The notes under the pieces: generated by a model
Told to the model about the DNA's origin: nothing
Seen by the model: the letters and a program-made list of their open reading frames with translations, nothing else
Database searches by the model: none
Position numbers and translations under genes: made by a program
NCBI GenBank assembly: GCA_047629075.1
Contig: JBLHWW010000001.1
Coordinates: 1 to 64,000, forward strand
DNA from: Psychromonas sp047629075
Lineage (GTDB): Bacteria; Pseudomonadota; Gammaproteobacteria; Enterobacterales; Psychromonadaceae
Direction of reading: 5' to 3'
Length of the DNA stretch: 64,000 nucleotides
Shown here: piece by piece, positions 41,717 through 49,569 of the stretch
How positions within the stretch are numbered: the stretch's first letter is position 1
Layout of the letters: each line of letters begins with the position of its first letter

Positions 41717-41980
41717 TTAAATTGGTTCACAAAACGATTTTCGGGCTTTGTCACATCTTGTTAATTGTGGCCCTAGTTGTTTTTGCACTGCATCAAACAA
41801 ACCAGGGACAGCTTGCGCGTGAGGCTCTAAATAATGTCGACCCAACTGGGCGTAAAAACCCCTTAAGTAAGCTTCTGGACCATATGTGAACATTGCCATC
41901 AACGCTCGCGCCTCTTTTTCCGGCAATTCAAAATGCAGTGTTGCCTCAAGTGTTGCTTGGTTTGTTACTTTCATTTTCAT
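41717..41980 (-). CDS. Small conserved phage protein, 87 residues
   Basis: Start taken at ATG 41980 (CGCTGGA upstream; ATG 41974 also possible). MKMKVTNQATLEATLHFELP, then EKEARALMAMFTYGPEAYLR and GFYAQLGRHYLEPH: a family of small early phage proteins with this acidic-aromatic core but no known role. The frame is open upstream to a TTG at 42046, where it may once have joined the HTH remnant at 42027-42116. Confidence 0.6.
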   Translation of the reverse strand: MKMKVTNQATLEATLHFELPEKEARALMAMFTYGPEAYLRGFYAQLGRHYLEPHAQAVPGLFDAVQKQLGPQLTRCDKARKSFCEPI

Positions 41981-42026
41981 TCCAGCGGGGCCAATACCCC
42001 GGTTTGTTAAATAATTGACTCGTCTT

Positions 42027-42116
42027 TTACTCTGGTACGATTCCAATTTTTTTTACAGCATTGCAACTGACTCTAGATGTATAGCAGGCTCCGATATTTA
42101 AAAGCGCCCTCACCAT
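42027..42116 (-). pseudogene. N-terminal fragment of an HTH regulator, frameshifted at an A8 run
   Basis: Reads (SQLE)MVRALLNIGACYTSRV then SCNAVKKIGIVPE and stop. The start of this peptide looks like the first helices of a small phage HTH protein (SQLEMVRALLNxGACYTS). The run of eight A bases at its KK codons puts the following frame (ESYQSKRRVNYLTNRGIGPA, leading into 41980) one base off. Either an indel broke a longer gene or slippage joins them. 42117-42323 shows no gene I can support. Confidence 0.35.
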
Positions 42117-42323
42117 TTCTAGCTGGCTGCGTCGGATTTAAGCTAACTTTCCTATTTAAATTCCGTGGCTTTGTCGTTAAGCACTCGTAAAGCCAGTTAC
42201 AATATTGTTGGCCGTGTTCTGGCCTATTTCGGTTAGCTCCTTGCTATCACCGACTAGCATCCCACCATTATCTCCATTGCCAGTTATGCCCGTTAACGTT
42301 AGGCTCCGCCATTTTTACCTATT

Positions 42324-42920
42324 TTAAACCGGTGACGCGTTATCTTGGTGTTCGTCATCAGCTACAATTTCACCGCTAACCAGATCATAACTATGAATCG
42401 TACCAATCTCGCCGAAATCCGGTGTAACACCATGAGTTTTACACCAGGTTGCTATTAAGTTATGCAAACCATTGGTTAGCTCGTCTTCGGCTTCGATTGA
42501 TACATCCAAGTAGTCCTCTGCGCAATCACCCCCTATATCCTCTGCCTGACACTGCATATCCTCCAATATTACGTGAGCGTTGGGAAAAAATTTATGGTTT
42601 TCAACCGTTATTACCTGACAAATAAACACGGTTTGTTGATCATCGGCATTAGTGCGAGCGTCGGCCAATGCCGATTCTACCGAGTCAAACAAACCGTTAT
42701 CAAATCGATAATTGTCCCAACTGTAACTAAAATTACATTTATTAATCAGTTTTACCATGTTAGCCTCTGGGTGGTATTTATTATGAACAGCCTGGATTTG
42801 TTCAAATAGTTTGTGACTGTCAGGGTAGTTGCCAGGTGAATTTCCTTTAGCCGGCCTAGCCTGTTCTATGATGCGTTGGTATTTTCTTAATTCATCAGTC
42901 TCTTTGCTCGATATGCTCAT
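42324..42920 (-). CDS. Hypothetical protein, 198 residues
   Basis: An acidic protein: helical N-terminus (SKETDELRKYQRIIEQARPA), then a beta-rich part (NKCNFSYSWDNYRFDNGLFD, QTVFICQVITVENHKFF) and a C-terminal helix (LTNGLHNLIATWCKTHGVTP). Resembles uncharacterised phage proteins found near lysis genes. Overlaps the holin gene by four bases. Confidence 0.6.
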   Translation of the reverse strand: MSISSKETDELRKYQRIIEQARPAKGNSPGNYPDSHKLFEQIQAVHNKYHPEANMVKLINKCNFSYSWDNYRFDNGLFDSVESALADARTNADDQQTVFICQVITVENHKFFPNAHVILEDMQCQAEDIGGDCAEDYLDVSIEAEDELTNGLHNLIATWCKTHGVTPDFGEIGTIHSYDLVSGEIVADDEHQDNASPV

Positions 42921-43339
42921 TTTGATTTACCTCTTAATTTCTCAACTGTTCGCATTGCACCCAATCCCAACAACATTCCAACTAATTCCATCAAGCCATC
43001 ACCGGAAAATGGAAACTCTTGTATTTGATTTGCTGCCAAACTTTGCATTGCCCAAAGATAGGTAGCAACTGCGTATTTAACGGGAAAGAAGAAAAACAAC
43101 CCCAAAGCTGAAACCCACAATAAAGCTGGTCGCCCACCAGCTACAAAAAACGACGCGTGCCGGGCTGACTCTATGTTTGCCATGGCTTGCATCAGTTCAG
43201 GTTTCAGTTTTATCTCTTCTAACTGATTATTTAACTGCTGGCGCTCTTCATCTGACGTAAACAACCTGTCCCCAACTTTCCCCACCTGTTCAATGATGGT
43301 TCCTGCATCACCACCAATAAACTTTGTCAAAAAACTCAT
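42917..43339 (-). CDS. Holin-like protein of the 3TM family
   Basis: 140 residues from ATG 43339 (GGAGGTGTGT upstream). A basic N-terminal amphipathic part (MSFLTKFIGGDAGTIIEQVG), helix ERQQLNNQLEEIKLKPELMQ, then hydrophobic ASFFVAGGRPALLWVSALGL and FFFFPVKYAVATYL, and MELVGMLLGLGAMRTVEKLR. The GGRPALLW motif and three membrane helices are typical of the phage/GTA 3TM holin group. It would permit endolysin escape. Confidence 0.8.
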   Translation of the reverse strand: MSFLTKFIGGDAGTIIEQVGKVGDRLFTSDEERQQLNNQLEEIKLKPELMQAMANIESARHASFFVAGGRPALLWVSALGLFFFFPVKYAVATYLWAMQSLAANQIQEFPFSGDGLMELVGMLLGLGAMRTVEKLRGKSK

Positions 43340-43486
43340 ACACACCTCCAATTAATTAGAATAAATATCAATACTGATACTGATACACCTGCTTTTATAA
43401 TTATAATGCACTTACATTGTGCGCTTAAATGCAGTAAAAATCAAACCAAATCAATTATATTCTGCTGCATTTAAGCTAACGCGCTG

Positions 43487-44848
43487 TTAATTTGAGAATT
43501 TACTTTTTATAATAGTAAGAGCTAAACTTTCTTTGGTTTTTGCGCTAATATCACACCAGTCGATTAAATGCTTTTCGTAGATGTATTCAAAAAGACTAAT
43601 CCAATCAAGTTTTCCAAATCCTTTTTGGTTGTGATTTGCGCCTGCTATTTTTACAATATCGTCAAGCATTGATGCCTTTTCCATTTGTAATGCGTGAGAC
43701 AAATGATTACCTTTATCAGACAGTGATGCTTCGGACCACCAAACTTTAGGGTTTTTTGTTATAGCATGAATGTAACTGATTAATTGTTTGTAGTCCGTCC
43801 TGAAAATGTTAAATATTTCTTTTGCTTCATTGGAAAATTTAATGTAAAACTGGTCGGCAGCGTCGATACTACCCGCGTCTTTTGCCCGCACTATTTTTCC
43901 CCCATATGTAACATTTTTTGACAAAGATAAGTCATGAACATATTCAACTACGTCGACAAGTGTCCCTGTAAAGCGATAGGTAAAGTTTTTGAAATTAAAC
44001 CGAACTTCGAAATTAAAACAACCAGGACACTGGATATCTATCAGATCAGCCGAAAATAATTTTAATGCTGAGCGCATTGCGTCAAGCAGAAAAATACCTG
44101 GAACTGTGAACAAATCAAAAGCTTGAACAACGAGATCAATTTGACTTTTAGTACCAACAAAAGTATTAACAAATCCATTGAATCTCATTGTGCATTTAAA
44201 TTTACCAGACCCGATGTAAATTCGACTAAGTACATCAAGCCCTGTATTTTCTGGCGAGTCAGTAGTATTTAGCGGGTGACCCTCACAGTGATTAACTGCC
44301 CTGTTAATCTCAGTTGTCTTTTCTTTATTTAATAGCTCATAATTAAATGCACCTGCTATCACTTTTGTAGTTATGAATCCTGCGGCGGCTAAATCCCTTA
44401 AACTGCCCTGTTTGGTATTGAAATGCCTTTGCAACGCTCGCATTGTTTCCGGCGAAGCCTCAGTCACTGAATTAAATTCATCCACGCTCAACGGAATGTT
44501 GCTACCACCGCAAGCAAAACTATAGGAAGGTCCACCAGAACCACAGAATACACCAACACTACCACCACCGCCGCCATGAAATATCGTGTCAGGTGGCTCA
44601 CTGGTTACTTTTGCACCGTTTTTATCTTTATCGGTTGCAAATTTATTTAAATGCAACTTCCCAGAATCAAAACGTGCGCTATGCCAGTTTATAACGTCGC
44701 CTGAATCATGGTTGATAAAGTTAATATCAAATCCCCCACAAGTGGGTTTTACAACCAAATCTATTTCACCATTTTTAATTACCAATGGGCCGTCATGCCC
44801 TGGCAATGAGATCACTTGAGTCTTTTTTGTTTCAACTTTCATCTTCAC
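43487..44848 (-). CDS. Unknown 453-residue protein with an embedded tape-measure segment
   Basis: It starts MKMKVETKKTQVISLPGHDG and has a beta-rich first part, a polyglycine stretch (FHGGGGGSVGVFCGSGG) and, at residues about 121-170, SVDEFNSVTEASPETMRALQ then RHFNTKQGSLRDLAAAGFIT. This aligns with residues 167-215 of the tape measure (GDEFNSIAENAPEIMQALQR...GELRDFAATGGISAKVLAIAL), and the DNA is also alike. The second half is rich in aromatic beta segments (FNFKNFTYRFTGTLVDVVEY). No overall family recognised; possibly a virion-associated or chimeric protein. Confidence 0.55.
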   Translation of the reverse strand: MKMKVETKKTQVISLPGHDGPLVIKNGEIDLVVKPTCGGFDINFINHDSGDVINWHSARFDSGKLHLNKFATDKDKNGAKVTSEPPDTIFHGGGGGSVGVFCGSGGPSYSFACGGSNIPLSVDEFNSVTEASPETMRALQRHFNTKQGSLRDLAAAGFITTKVIAGAFNYELLNKEKTTEINRAVNHCEGHPLNTTDSPENTGLDVLSRIYIGSGKFKCTMRFNGFVNTFVGTKSQIDLVVQAFDLFTVPGIFLLDAMRSALKLFSADLIDIQCPGCFNFEVRFNFKNFTYRFTGTLVDVVEYVHDLSLSKNVTYGGKIVRAKDAGSIDAADQFYIKFSNEAKEIFNIFRTDYKQLISYIHAITKNPKVWWSEASLSDKGNHLSHALQMEKASMLDDIVKIAGANHNQKGFGKLDWISLFEYIYEKHLIDWCDISAKTKESLALTIIKSKFSN

Positions 44849-44870
44849 TCTCTTTATATTTTTTTACATT

Positions 44871-45491
44871 TTAATCAGCGGAATTATCTTTTGACTCTAT
44901 TTTAGAATCTATTTTTCCTCTTTTTTTTGGCGTGTAGCATTCAACAAAATTAGGATCAGGTTGCGGCGGGGGATAGCTAACAAAATGAGATCCACCACCG
45001 AACGGCGTACTAGTATCAAAATCTTTATTTTGATCAACTTCAAAATCGTCGTTAACAAGCTCCCCTTTTTCAATATCATAAACCGAAACTTTACCACCGG
45101 TGTAAATATCCCGCTCAACTGCATACTGCACCGCATCACGTGCAGACTGACCAAAATCAAGGGCAGCCAAGGCAAAATGCTGACCAGTGCCGATCGCCCA
45201 ACTTGATTCTAAAGAATATGTAAATAATTTAAAATCCTCACCGACTCCACAGGCAAAAGCCTCATGATTCCTAACAAAAAAGGCACCAACCTGTGTACTT
45301 TCGCAAAGACCCCCAGTAGTAAATGCATGAATAAACTCTTGCTCAGCGTCTAAATTACCGCATAAAAAAAGCAGATCATCACCAGCACGGACCATTTTTT
45401 GGCTATCTAAACGAACAATTACATCACCATTAGTTAGCTGTCCGTCAAAAGCAATTTGACCAGCCTCTTTGTCATACACTATAGTTGTCAT
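44871..45491 (-). CDS. Ntn-hydrolase (HslV/proteasome beta-like) protein
   Basis: A 206-residue protein: MTTIVYDKEAGQIAFDGQLT (Thr2/Thr3 as candidate nucleophile once Met is removed), FLCGNLDAEQEFIHAF, AIGTGQHFALAALDFGQSAR, DAVQYAVERDIYTGGKVSVY. The G-x-G...A-L-x-A...S/T-A-x-x-A-V-x-x-A-x-x-x-D pattern with a TGG loop is that of proteasome-fold hydrolases, seen as stand-alone phage genes. The C-terminal 60 residues are Pro/Lys-rich and extra. Role may be protein processing or host interference. Confidence 0.7.
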   Translation of the reverse strand: MTTIVYDKEAGQIAFDGQLTNGDVIVRLDSQKMVRAGDDLLFLCGNLDAEQEFIHAFTTGGLCESTQVGAFFVRNHEAFACGVGEDFKLFTYSLESSWAIGTGQHFALAALDFGQSARDAVQYAVERDIYTGGKVSVYDIEKGELVNDDFEVDQNKDFDTSTPFGGGSHFVSYPPPQPDPNFVECYTPKKRGKIDSKIESKDNSAD

Positions 45492-45549
45492 TATGTTTCC
45501 TCTTTTTTTGACCTTTAATTATACCATATTAATTAACTAATATAGCAAT

Positions 45550-46065
45550 TTATTTATCTAATATAACACGATTTCCAGTTAATAACGCAAGTGAAAAATC
45601 ACGGGCCTTATAGCAGTCCTCAGCTTCAAACCAGGCAAAATGACAATCAACTTCTTTGATTTCCATCAGGACAGCGAGTCGTTTATAAGCCCTGCCTGCA
45701 CCAATTAACTTACAAAGGGCCGTAAATGGAACTTTGCATTTTGCCCTAGTGGCTCTTAATTTTGCTTTAGCCATTGTGCCAATGGGGATGTATGTCCATA
45801 CATGACATCTTACGTGGCTGTCGCACGGTTCACAGCGGTAAATCCAAGGCCACTCGTTCGACTGCCCCCCAAAAACAACAAATCGATCAACTAGATTGAC
45901 TGGCCCGCCGCAATGCCTACAAAATTTAGGCACAGGCATTGGGTTTTGGTTTTTTATTTTATTTTTCATTTTACGTTTACTTTTGATTTTTGACTTTCGA
46001 TTTTTGAACTTCGTTATTTCATAACTCGCGGCTTTTTTAATGTAGTTTTTACCTGATTTTGACAT
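45550..46065 (-). CDS. Zinc-finger-containing protein (DUF3268-like)
   Basis: A 171-residue protein. The long basic N-terminus (KSKIKSKRKMKNKIKNQN) may start late, at an internal Met. Then come FCRHCGGPVNLVDRFVVFGG, WPWIYRCEPCDSHVRCHVWT and GTMAKAKLRATRAKCKVPFT, the CxxCG...C-x-x-C pattern of the DUF3268 group. It probably binds zinc and nucleic acid. It lies upstream of, and in the same direction as, the Ntn-hydrolase gene. Confidence 0.65.
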   Translation of the reverse strand: MSKSGKNYIKKAASYEITKFKNRKSKIKSKRKMKNKIKNQNPMPVPKFCRHCGGPVNLVDRFVVFGGQSNEWPWIYRCEPCDSHVRCHVWTYIPIGTMAKAKLRATRAKCKVPFTALCKLIGAGRAYKRLAVLMEIKEVDCHFAWFEAEDCYKARDFSLALLTGNRVILDK

Positions 46066-46093
46066 TGTGTTCTCGCTCTGTTAAATTTAGTTG

Positions 46094-46113
46094 CCCGGCA
46101 TTAGATAGCCGGG
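46094..46113. terminator. Shared 3' hairpin element, copy 4
   Basis: CCCGGC ATTAGATA GCCGGG, flanked by ATCGTGGTTGCTCGGTTT, directly after the stop of the 46133 family A gene. No T-run. Confidence 0.6.
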
Positions 46114-46132
46114 ATCGTGGTTGCTCGGTTTG

Positions 46133-46741
46133 CTATGAAAATAGCTTCCTTAGTGAAGCCTGAACCACTCTATTGGATGCAACATAAGCCGCATAAGCAG
46201 CATAATTAGGATCAAAAGCATCAGCATTAGCATCATAAGCAGCATTAGCAGCATTAGCAGCATAATAAGCGGCATTATAAGCAGCATTAGCAGCATTAGC
46301 ATCATAAGCAGCCTTAGCAGCGTAATAAGAAGCATAAGCCGCATTGGCCGCATTGGCAAAAGCAGCAGGATAAGCAGCGTTAAGAGCATTACTAGCAGCA
46401 TAAGCAGCGTAATTAGCAGTATTACGGGCGTTCAATCTATTCTCCTCGCATGGTTTCCTTATCCAGTCATTAGCCGATTGGATCGCAGCATTATCACTCG
46501 GATTATTGTTCAGATGCGACACGCTTTCCGCGCACTCAACGGCAAACTGTACAATCTTGATTTTTGGGAGAGTTTTACCGGCAAACCATAAAAGATCAGC
46601 CGTGGTATTCTTTCCGCAGATTAAACTAAGTACATTAACAGCCTGATCAGTGTTGCCTGTTTGTTCGATAAACCGGCTAATTAGGCCCTTGTCTGCGCCA
46701 AGGTCTACTAATTGTTTTTTCGTAATTGTTGCCGTTGTCAT
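46133..46741 (-). CDS. Alanine-rich-tail protein, family A, copy 4
   Basis: A 202-residue protein with the N-domain (TITKKQLVDLGADKGLISRF, TDQAVNVLSLICGKNTTADL, FAVECAESVSHLNNNPSDNA) and a ~85-residue Ala/Tyr/Asn tail (NAANAAYASYYAAKAAYDAN), ending VQASLRKLFS. Its tail is Tyr/Asn-rich compared with the Thr/Ser tails of other copies. Full cassette: palindrome promoter upstream and hairpin element downstream. Confidence 0.75.
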   Translation of the reverse strand: MTTATITKKQLVDLGADKGLISRFIEQTGNTDQAVNVLSLICGKNTTADLLWFAGKTLPKIKIVQFAVECAESVSHLNNNPSDNAAIQSANDWIRKPCEENRLNARNTANYAAYAASNALNAAYPAAFANAANAAYASYYAAKAAYDANAANAAYNAAYYAANAANAAYDANADAFDPNYAAYAAYVASNRVVQASLRKLFS

Positions 46742-46794
46742 TTTCGATTTCGCTCTATTTTAGTGGTCGGTTGTGGCGTCTTGCCGACGAATTA

Positions 46795-46845
46795 ATATTA
46801 ACACATTAACAGTTGATTGCAACTTTTAAATCAAATTGGTTTGAA
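46795..46845 (-). promoter_or_regulatory. Family promoter with 21-bp palindrome, copy 4
   Basis: Minus strand: palindrome 46845-46825, AG, TTGCAA (46822-46817), 16 bases, TAATAT (46800-46795), leader ATTCGTCGGCAAGACGCC. Drives the 46133 gene. Confidence 0.75.
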
Positions 46846-46874
46846 TTAAGTAGCTAGTTAGGATTTTAGGGCAA

Positions 46875-46897
46875 TAAAAAGGCCACCCGCAGGTAGC
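46875..46897 (-). terminator. Rho-independent terminator
   Basis: Minus strand: GGCTACC TGCG GGTGGCC then TTTTTATTGC. It ends the 46914 gene transcript just before the family promoter. Confidence 0.75.
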
Positions 46898-46913
46898 CAA
46901 TTTAAGCATTGAT

Positions 46914-47189
46914 TTACAACCCCAATTCTAAATCATCAAAATATTTATCATCTTCACGCTGTTTTTTTAAACGCTGAAAATTATCAATTTTGTAATTTAC
47001 TTCGATTAATTTATTTTCAAAAACAATTAGTTGTTTTATCAGCATTTCATGCATCAATCCTGCATCAATTATAATTACAGACTCACTATCTATCACTCTT
47101 AGCGAATCAACAGTCAGAATAAAGCGTTTTGCTATTGCAATGCTATTCTCTACCTCGTTTTTTTGCTCTAACAATTCATTCATTTTCAT
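46914..47189 (-). CDS. Coiled-coil protein, 91 residues
   Basis: MKMNELLEQKNEVENSIAIA with long heptad helices on both sides of SESVIIIDAGLMHEM, and an acidic end (KKQREDDKYFDDLELGL). Last gene of a leftward run from 49337. No family recognised. Confidence 0.55.
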   Translation of the reverse strand: MKMNELLEQKNEVENSIAIAKRFILTVDSLRVIDSESVIIIDAGLMHEMLIKQLIVFENKLIEVNYKIDNFQRLKKQREDDKYFDDLELGL

Positions 47190-47222
47190 TTTTTACCTTT
47201 ACCTTTACTGTTTTATTAGTTG

Positions 47223-47552
47223 TTACCAATCGATTCTCGCATTAGATTTTTTAGCCTGCGCCATTGCACTATACATCGACACCAAAAACGGCGCTAGATA
47301 CGTTACAGCCGCCGCAACTTTATCAATAGACTCATTGCCAAAAATTGCACTATACTGATTAGCTATTGTTAATGCAGTGCCTATTACTATCGACACTCTG
47401 ATCGCTGCCGGGGCAAATTTAATCATTCTTAATTTTTTCTGCTGAGTAGATATTGGTCTGTAATCAAGGGGTTTCCCGGATTTGATCTTATAGCTCTTGC
47501 AGGTTCGATTAAAGGATTTTGTATCCTGTGCTATTTTTTTTTGTGATTCCAT
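47223..47552 (-). CDS. Small membrane protein resembling NrtS
   Basis: A 109-residue protein: basic N-terminus, then IRVSIVIGTALTIANQYSAI and VAAAVTYLAPFLVSMYSAMA, two transmembrane helices with the 'GT.LT..NQ..A....YL.P..VS.Y' pattern of NrtS-like proteins. The role in a phage is unknown; it could also be a generic two-helix phage membrane protein. One base separates it from the upstream HTH-repeat gene. Confidence 0.5.
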   Translation of the reverse strand: MESQKKIAQDTKSFNRTCKSYKIKSGKPLDYRPISTQQKKLRMIKFAPAAIRVSIVIGTALTIANQYSAIFGNESIDKVAAAVTYLAPFLVSMYSAMAQAKKSNARIDW

Positions 47553-47554
47553 GA

Positions 47555-48382
47555 TTATTTTTTACCTGAGTTGTTTATTTTTTTGAATGAGTTTATTGCA
47601 GAGGTGAAATCGTCAACTCCGAGGTGTTTGCACGTTCTGATTATTACACTAATCATTGACGGCTTGACACCGGATAGAATTGAAATCTGCTTGGTATTCA
47701 TTAATCCCTCTTGATAAACAAACTTTATCGCTAGTAGACGTTTACGTCGGTCATCAATCACGCCGGTTACGTCCTGACCCCGGCCAATGCTTACTTTACT
47801 GATCAGCCCGGAAACAAACTCATAACTTAGCCCGACGGCCTCAGAAATCTCCTTGATAGTCATTAATTTGCCTTGATAAATAAACTGCTTGCCTCTTTTT
47901 GTAAGCCGGTCATCAATCACGCCGGTTACGTCATTACCAGGTTCGATGTTCGATTTATTGATCAGGATGCGAACGTGTGGATACCCCAGCCCGACGGCAT
48001 TAGAAATATCATGAACAGACATTAATTTATTTTGATAAATGTACTGATCTACTTTATTTCGGTCATCAATAAGGCTAGTTATGTCATGGTCGGGGCGAAT
48101 GCTTGCTTTGCGGATCAGCCGACAAACTAATTGGTAGCTCAACCCGACGGCATCAGAAATATCACGTATAGACATTAATTGATTTTGATAAATGTACTTT
48201 ATCCCTGATCTCCCCCCCCCTTCACGCCGGTCATCAATTAGGCTGGTTACGTCGTGGCCGGATTTGATGCTGGATTTACGTATCAGCTGGACAACCAAAT
48301 TATAGCTTCGCCCAATGGTCTCAGAAATATCACGCATAGACATTAATTTTCCGCTGTATAAATAAACTACAGATTTACTCAT
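47555..48382 (-). CDS. Tandem HTH-repeat protein, five modules
   Basis: A 275-residue protein made of five ~50-residue modules, each [FY]-[IV]-Y-x-x-x-L-M-S-I-R-D-I-S-x-A-V-G-L-S-Y-x-x-V-x-x-L-I-x-K-x-x-I...D-[VI]-T-x-x-I-D-D-R. The LMSxRDIS...GxSYxxV part is a helix-turn-helix. Modules differ mainly at the recognition-helix positions (YNLVVQLIRK, YQLVCRLIRK, YPHVRILINK, YEFVSGLISK, PSMISVIIRT). Joined by a one-base overlap to a related four-module gene. Confidence 0.7.
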   Translation of the reverse strand: MSKSVVYLYSGKLMSMRDISETIGRSYNLVVQLIRKSSIKSGHDVTSLIDDRREGGGRSGIKYIYQNQLMSIRDISDAVGLSYQLVCRLIRKASIRPDHDITSLIDDRNKVDQYIYQNKLMSVHDISNAVGLGYPHVRILINKSNIEPGNDVTGVIDDRLTKRGKQFIYQGKLMTIKEISEAVGLSYEFVSGLISKVSIGRGQDVTGVIDDRRKRLLAIKFVYQEGLMNTKQISILSGVKPSMISVIIRTCKHLGVDDFTSAINSFKKINNSGKK

Positions 48383-49062
48383 TACTGATCACCTTTTTTA
48401 ACTTGAGTTCGTTTCATTTGACGCTGACCAAAACCCCTCAAAACCAATTCGGTAACGTCGCTGCCAGGTGGGTAATTGCCTGATTTTATTCTTTTAACAA
48501 TTCCGTGATATCCAACGCAGGAATTTTCTGACAGCTCTTTTTGTCCCATTAACTTACCCATAAGCAACCATTTACCGGCTTTTCTTGCTGGGTTTAAAGC
48601 TAACTCTGTAACGTCGCTGCCAGCCGGGTAATTGCCTGATTTGATTCTGCGCAAAACTGTGGAATAGAGAACCCAGGATTTTTCTGACAGTTCTTTTACG
48701 CCCATTAACTTACCTTGATAAATGTACTTTATCCCTGACCGCCCCCCCGTTTTACGCCGGTCATCAATTAGGCTGGTTACGTCGTGACCAGGTTCGATGC
48801 TCGCTTTATTGATCGGCCTGCGAACCAAATTATAGCTTCGCCCAATGGCCTCAGAAATATCACGAGTAGACATTAATTTATTTTGATAAATGTACTTTAC
48901 CCCTGATCTCCACCGGTCATTAATAAAGCAGGTTACGTCATGACCAGGTTGGATGTTCACTTTATTGATCAGCAGACAAACTAATTGGTAGCTCAACCCG
49001 GCAGATTTAGAAATATCACGCATAGACATTAATTTACCATCGTATAAATAAAATTTACTCAT
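48382..49062 (-). CDS. Tandem HTH-repeat protein, four modules
   Basis: A 226-residue protein. Modules 1 and 2 (LMSMRDISKSAGLSYQLVCL, LMSTRDISEAIGRSYNLVRR) match the downstream gene. Modules 3 and 4 (LMGVKELSEKSWVLYSTVLR, LMGQKELSENSCVGYHGIVK) are a sub-type with RIKSGNYPxGSDVTEL. The gene begins in an ATGA overlap with 49059-49337. Multiple HTH units in one chain suggest recognition of a long or repeated DNA target, or serve as a recombining reservoir of specificities. Confidence 0.7.
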   Translation of the reverse strand: MSKFYLYDGKLMSMRDISKSAGLSYQLVCLLINKVNIQPGHDVTCFINDRWRSGVKYIYQNKLMSTRDISEAIGRSYNLVRRPINKASIEPGHDVTSLIDDRRKTGGRSGIKYIYQGKLMGVKELSEKSWVLYSTVLRRIKSGNYPAGSDVTELALNPARKAGKWLLMGKLMGQKELSENSCVGYHGIVKRIKSGNYPPGSDVTELVLRGFGQRQMKRTQVKKGDQ

Positions 49063-49337
49063 TCTGAAACTCCCTCAATATTAAAGTTCGTAGAAATCCT
49101 TCCCAGTTCAACGCCAGCAGCAACCGCGCCCCCATCACCAACGTCACCATTGCGACACAGATCAACTTTACTGAAATCATAAAAAGCCAACTCACAATCA
49201 CCCATACAAAACGACCCGAGCCGTCCTGATGGACATGATTTCGCAATCTTTTCAAGCCTCACTAACCAAGCCTTTTCCGCCGTCGTTAGTGGCTTGCAAC
49301 TCAAATCTTCATCTGCTGTGTACGATGGCATTAGCAA
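49059..49337 (-). CDS. Hypothetical protein, 92 residues
   Basis: SCKPLTTAEKAWLVRLEKIA followed by KSCPSGRLGSFCMGDCELAF and YDFSKVDL: a small phage protein type with helical N-terminus and a Cys/Gly middle that I have seen among early genes of lambdoid phages; function unknown. An internal start at ATG 49331 is possible. First gene of the leftward unit. The interval 49338-49569 shows only a hairpin and no gene. Confidence 0.55.
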   Translation of the reverse strand: MLMPSYTADEDLSCKPLTTAEKAWLVRLEKIAKSCPSGRLGSFCMGDCELAFYDFSKVDLCRNGDVGDGGAVAAGVELGRISTNFNIEGVSE

Positions 49338-49475
49338 CCCTTATTTATTATCTTAACGAGCCACTTATGCAGCTCAAAATCAGGATTCAATATTCACATA
49401 AATAAACTGATTAAGCAATGGTTATTTGCAATTTTATTATAAATTATGTTTTATGTTTTCTAACGAGCATAAAAA

Positions 49476-49502
49476 AGCCGCAAATAAAATATAAATGCGG
49501 CT
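49476..49502 (-). terminator. Terminator for leftward transcription, between opposite genes
   Basis: Minus strand: AGCCGCA TTTATATTTTATT TGCGGCT then TTTTTATG. It faces transcripts from 50.6 kb, which would run antisense to the 49570-50115 gene. Confidence 0.6.
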
Positions 49503-49569
49503 AGCTGAATAATCAGCAATTGCCAGCTCGGCTGGCTACAGGTGGTAAATCACAACAAGTTAAGGCATA

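Noticed and set aside
42190..42310. Open stretch reading SLTLTGITGNGDNGGMLVGD
   Set aside because: No acceptable start or ribosome site; looked like a possible protein fragment but could not be tied to any gene.
49055..49255. Alternative minus-strand frame overlapping the 49059-49337 gene
   Set aside because: Starts inside a gene with better ribosome site and a clean ATGA junction; composition is not convincing.
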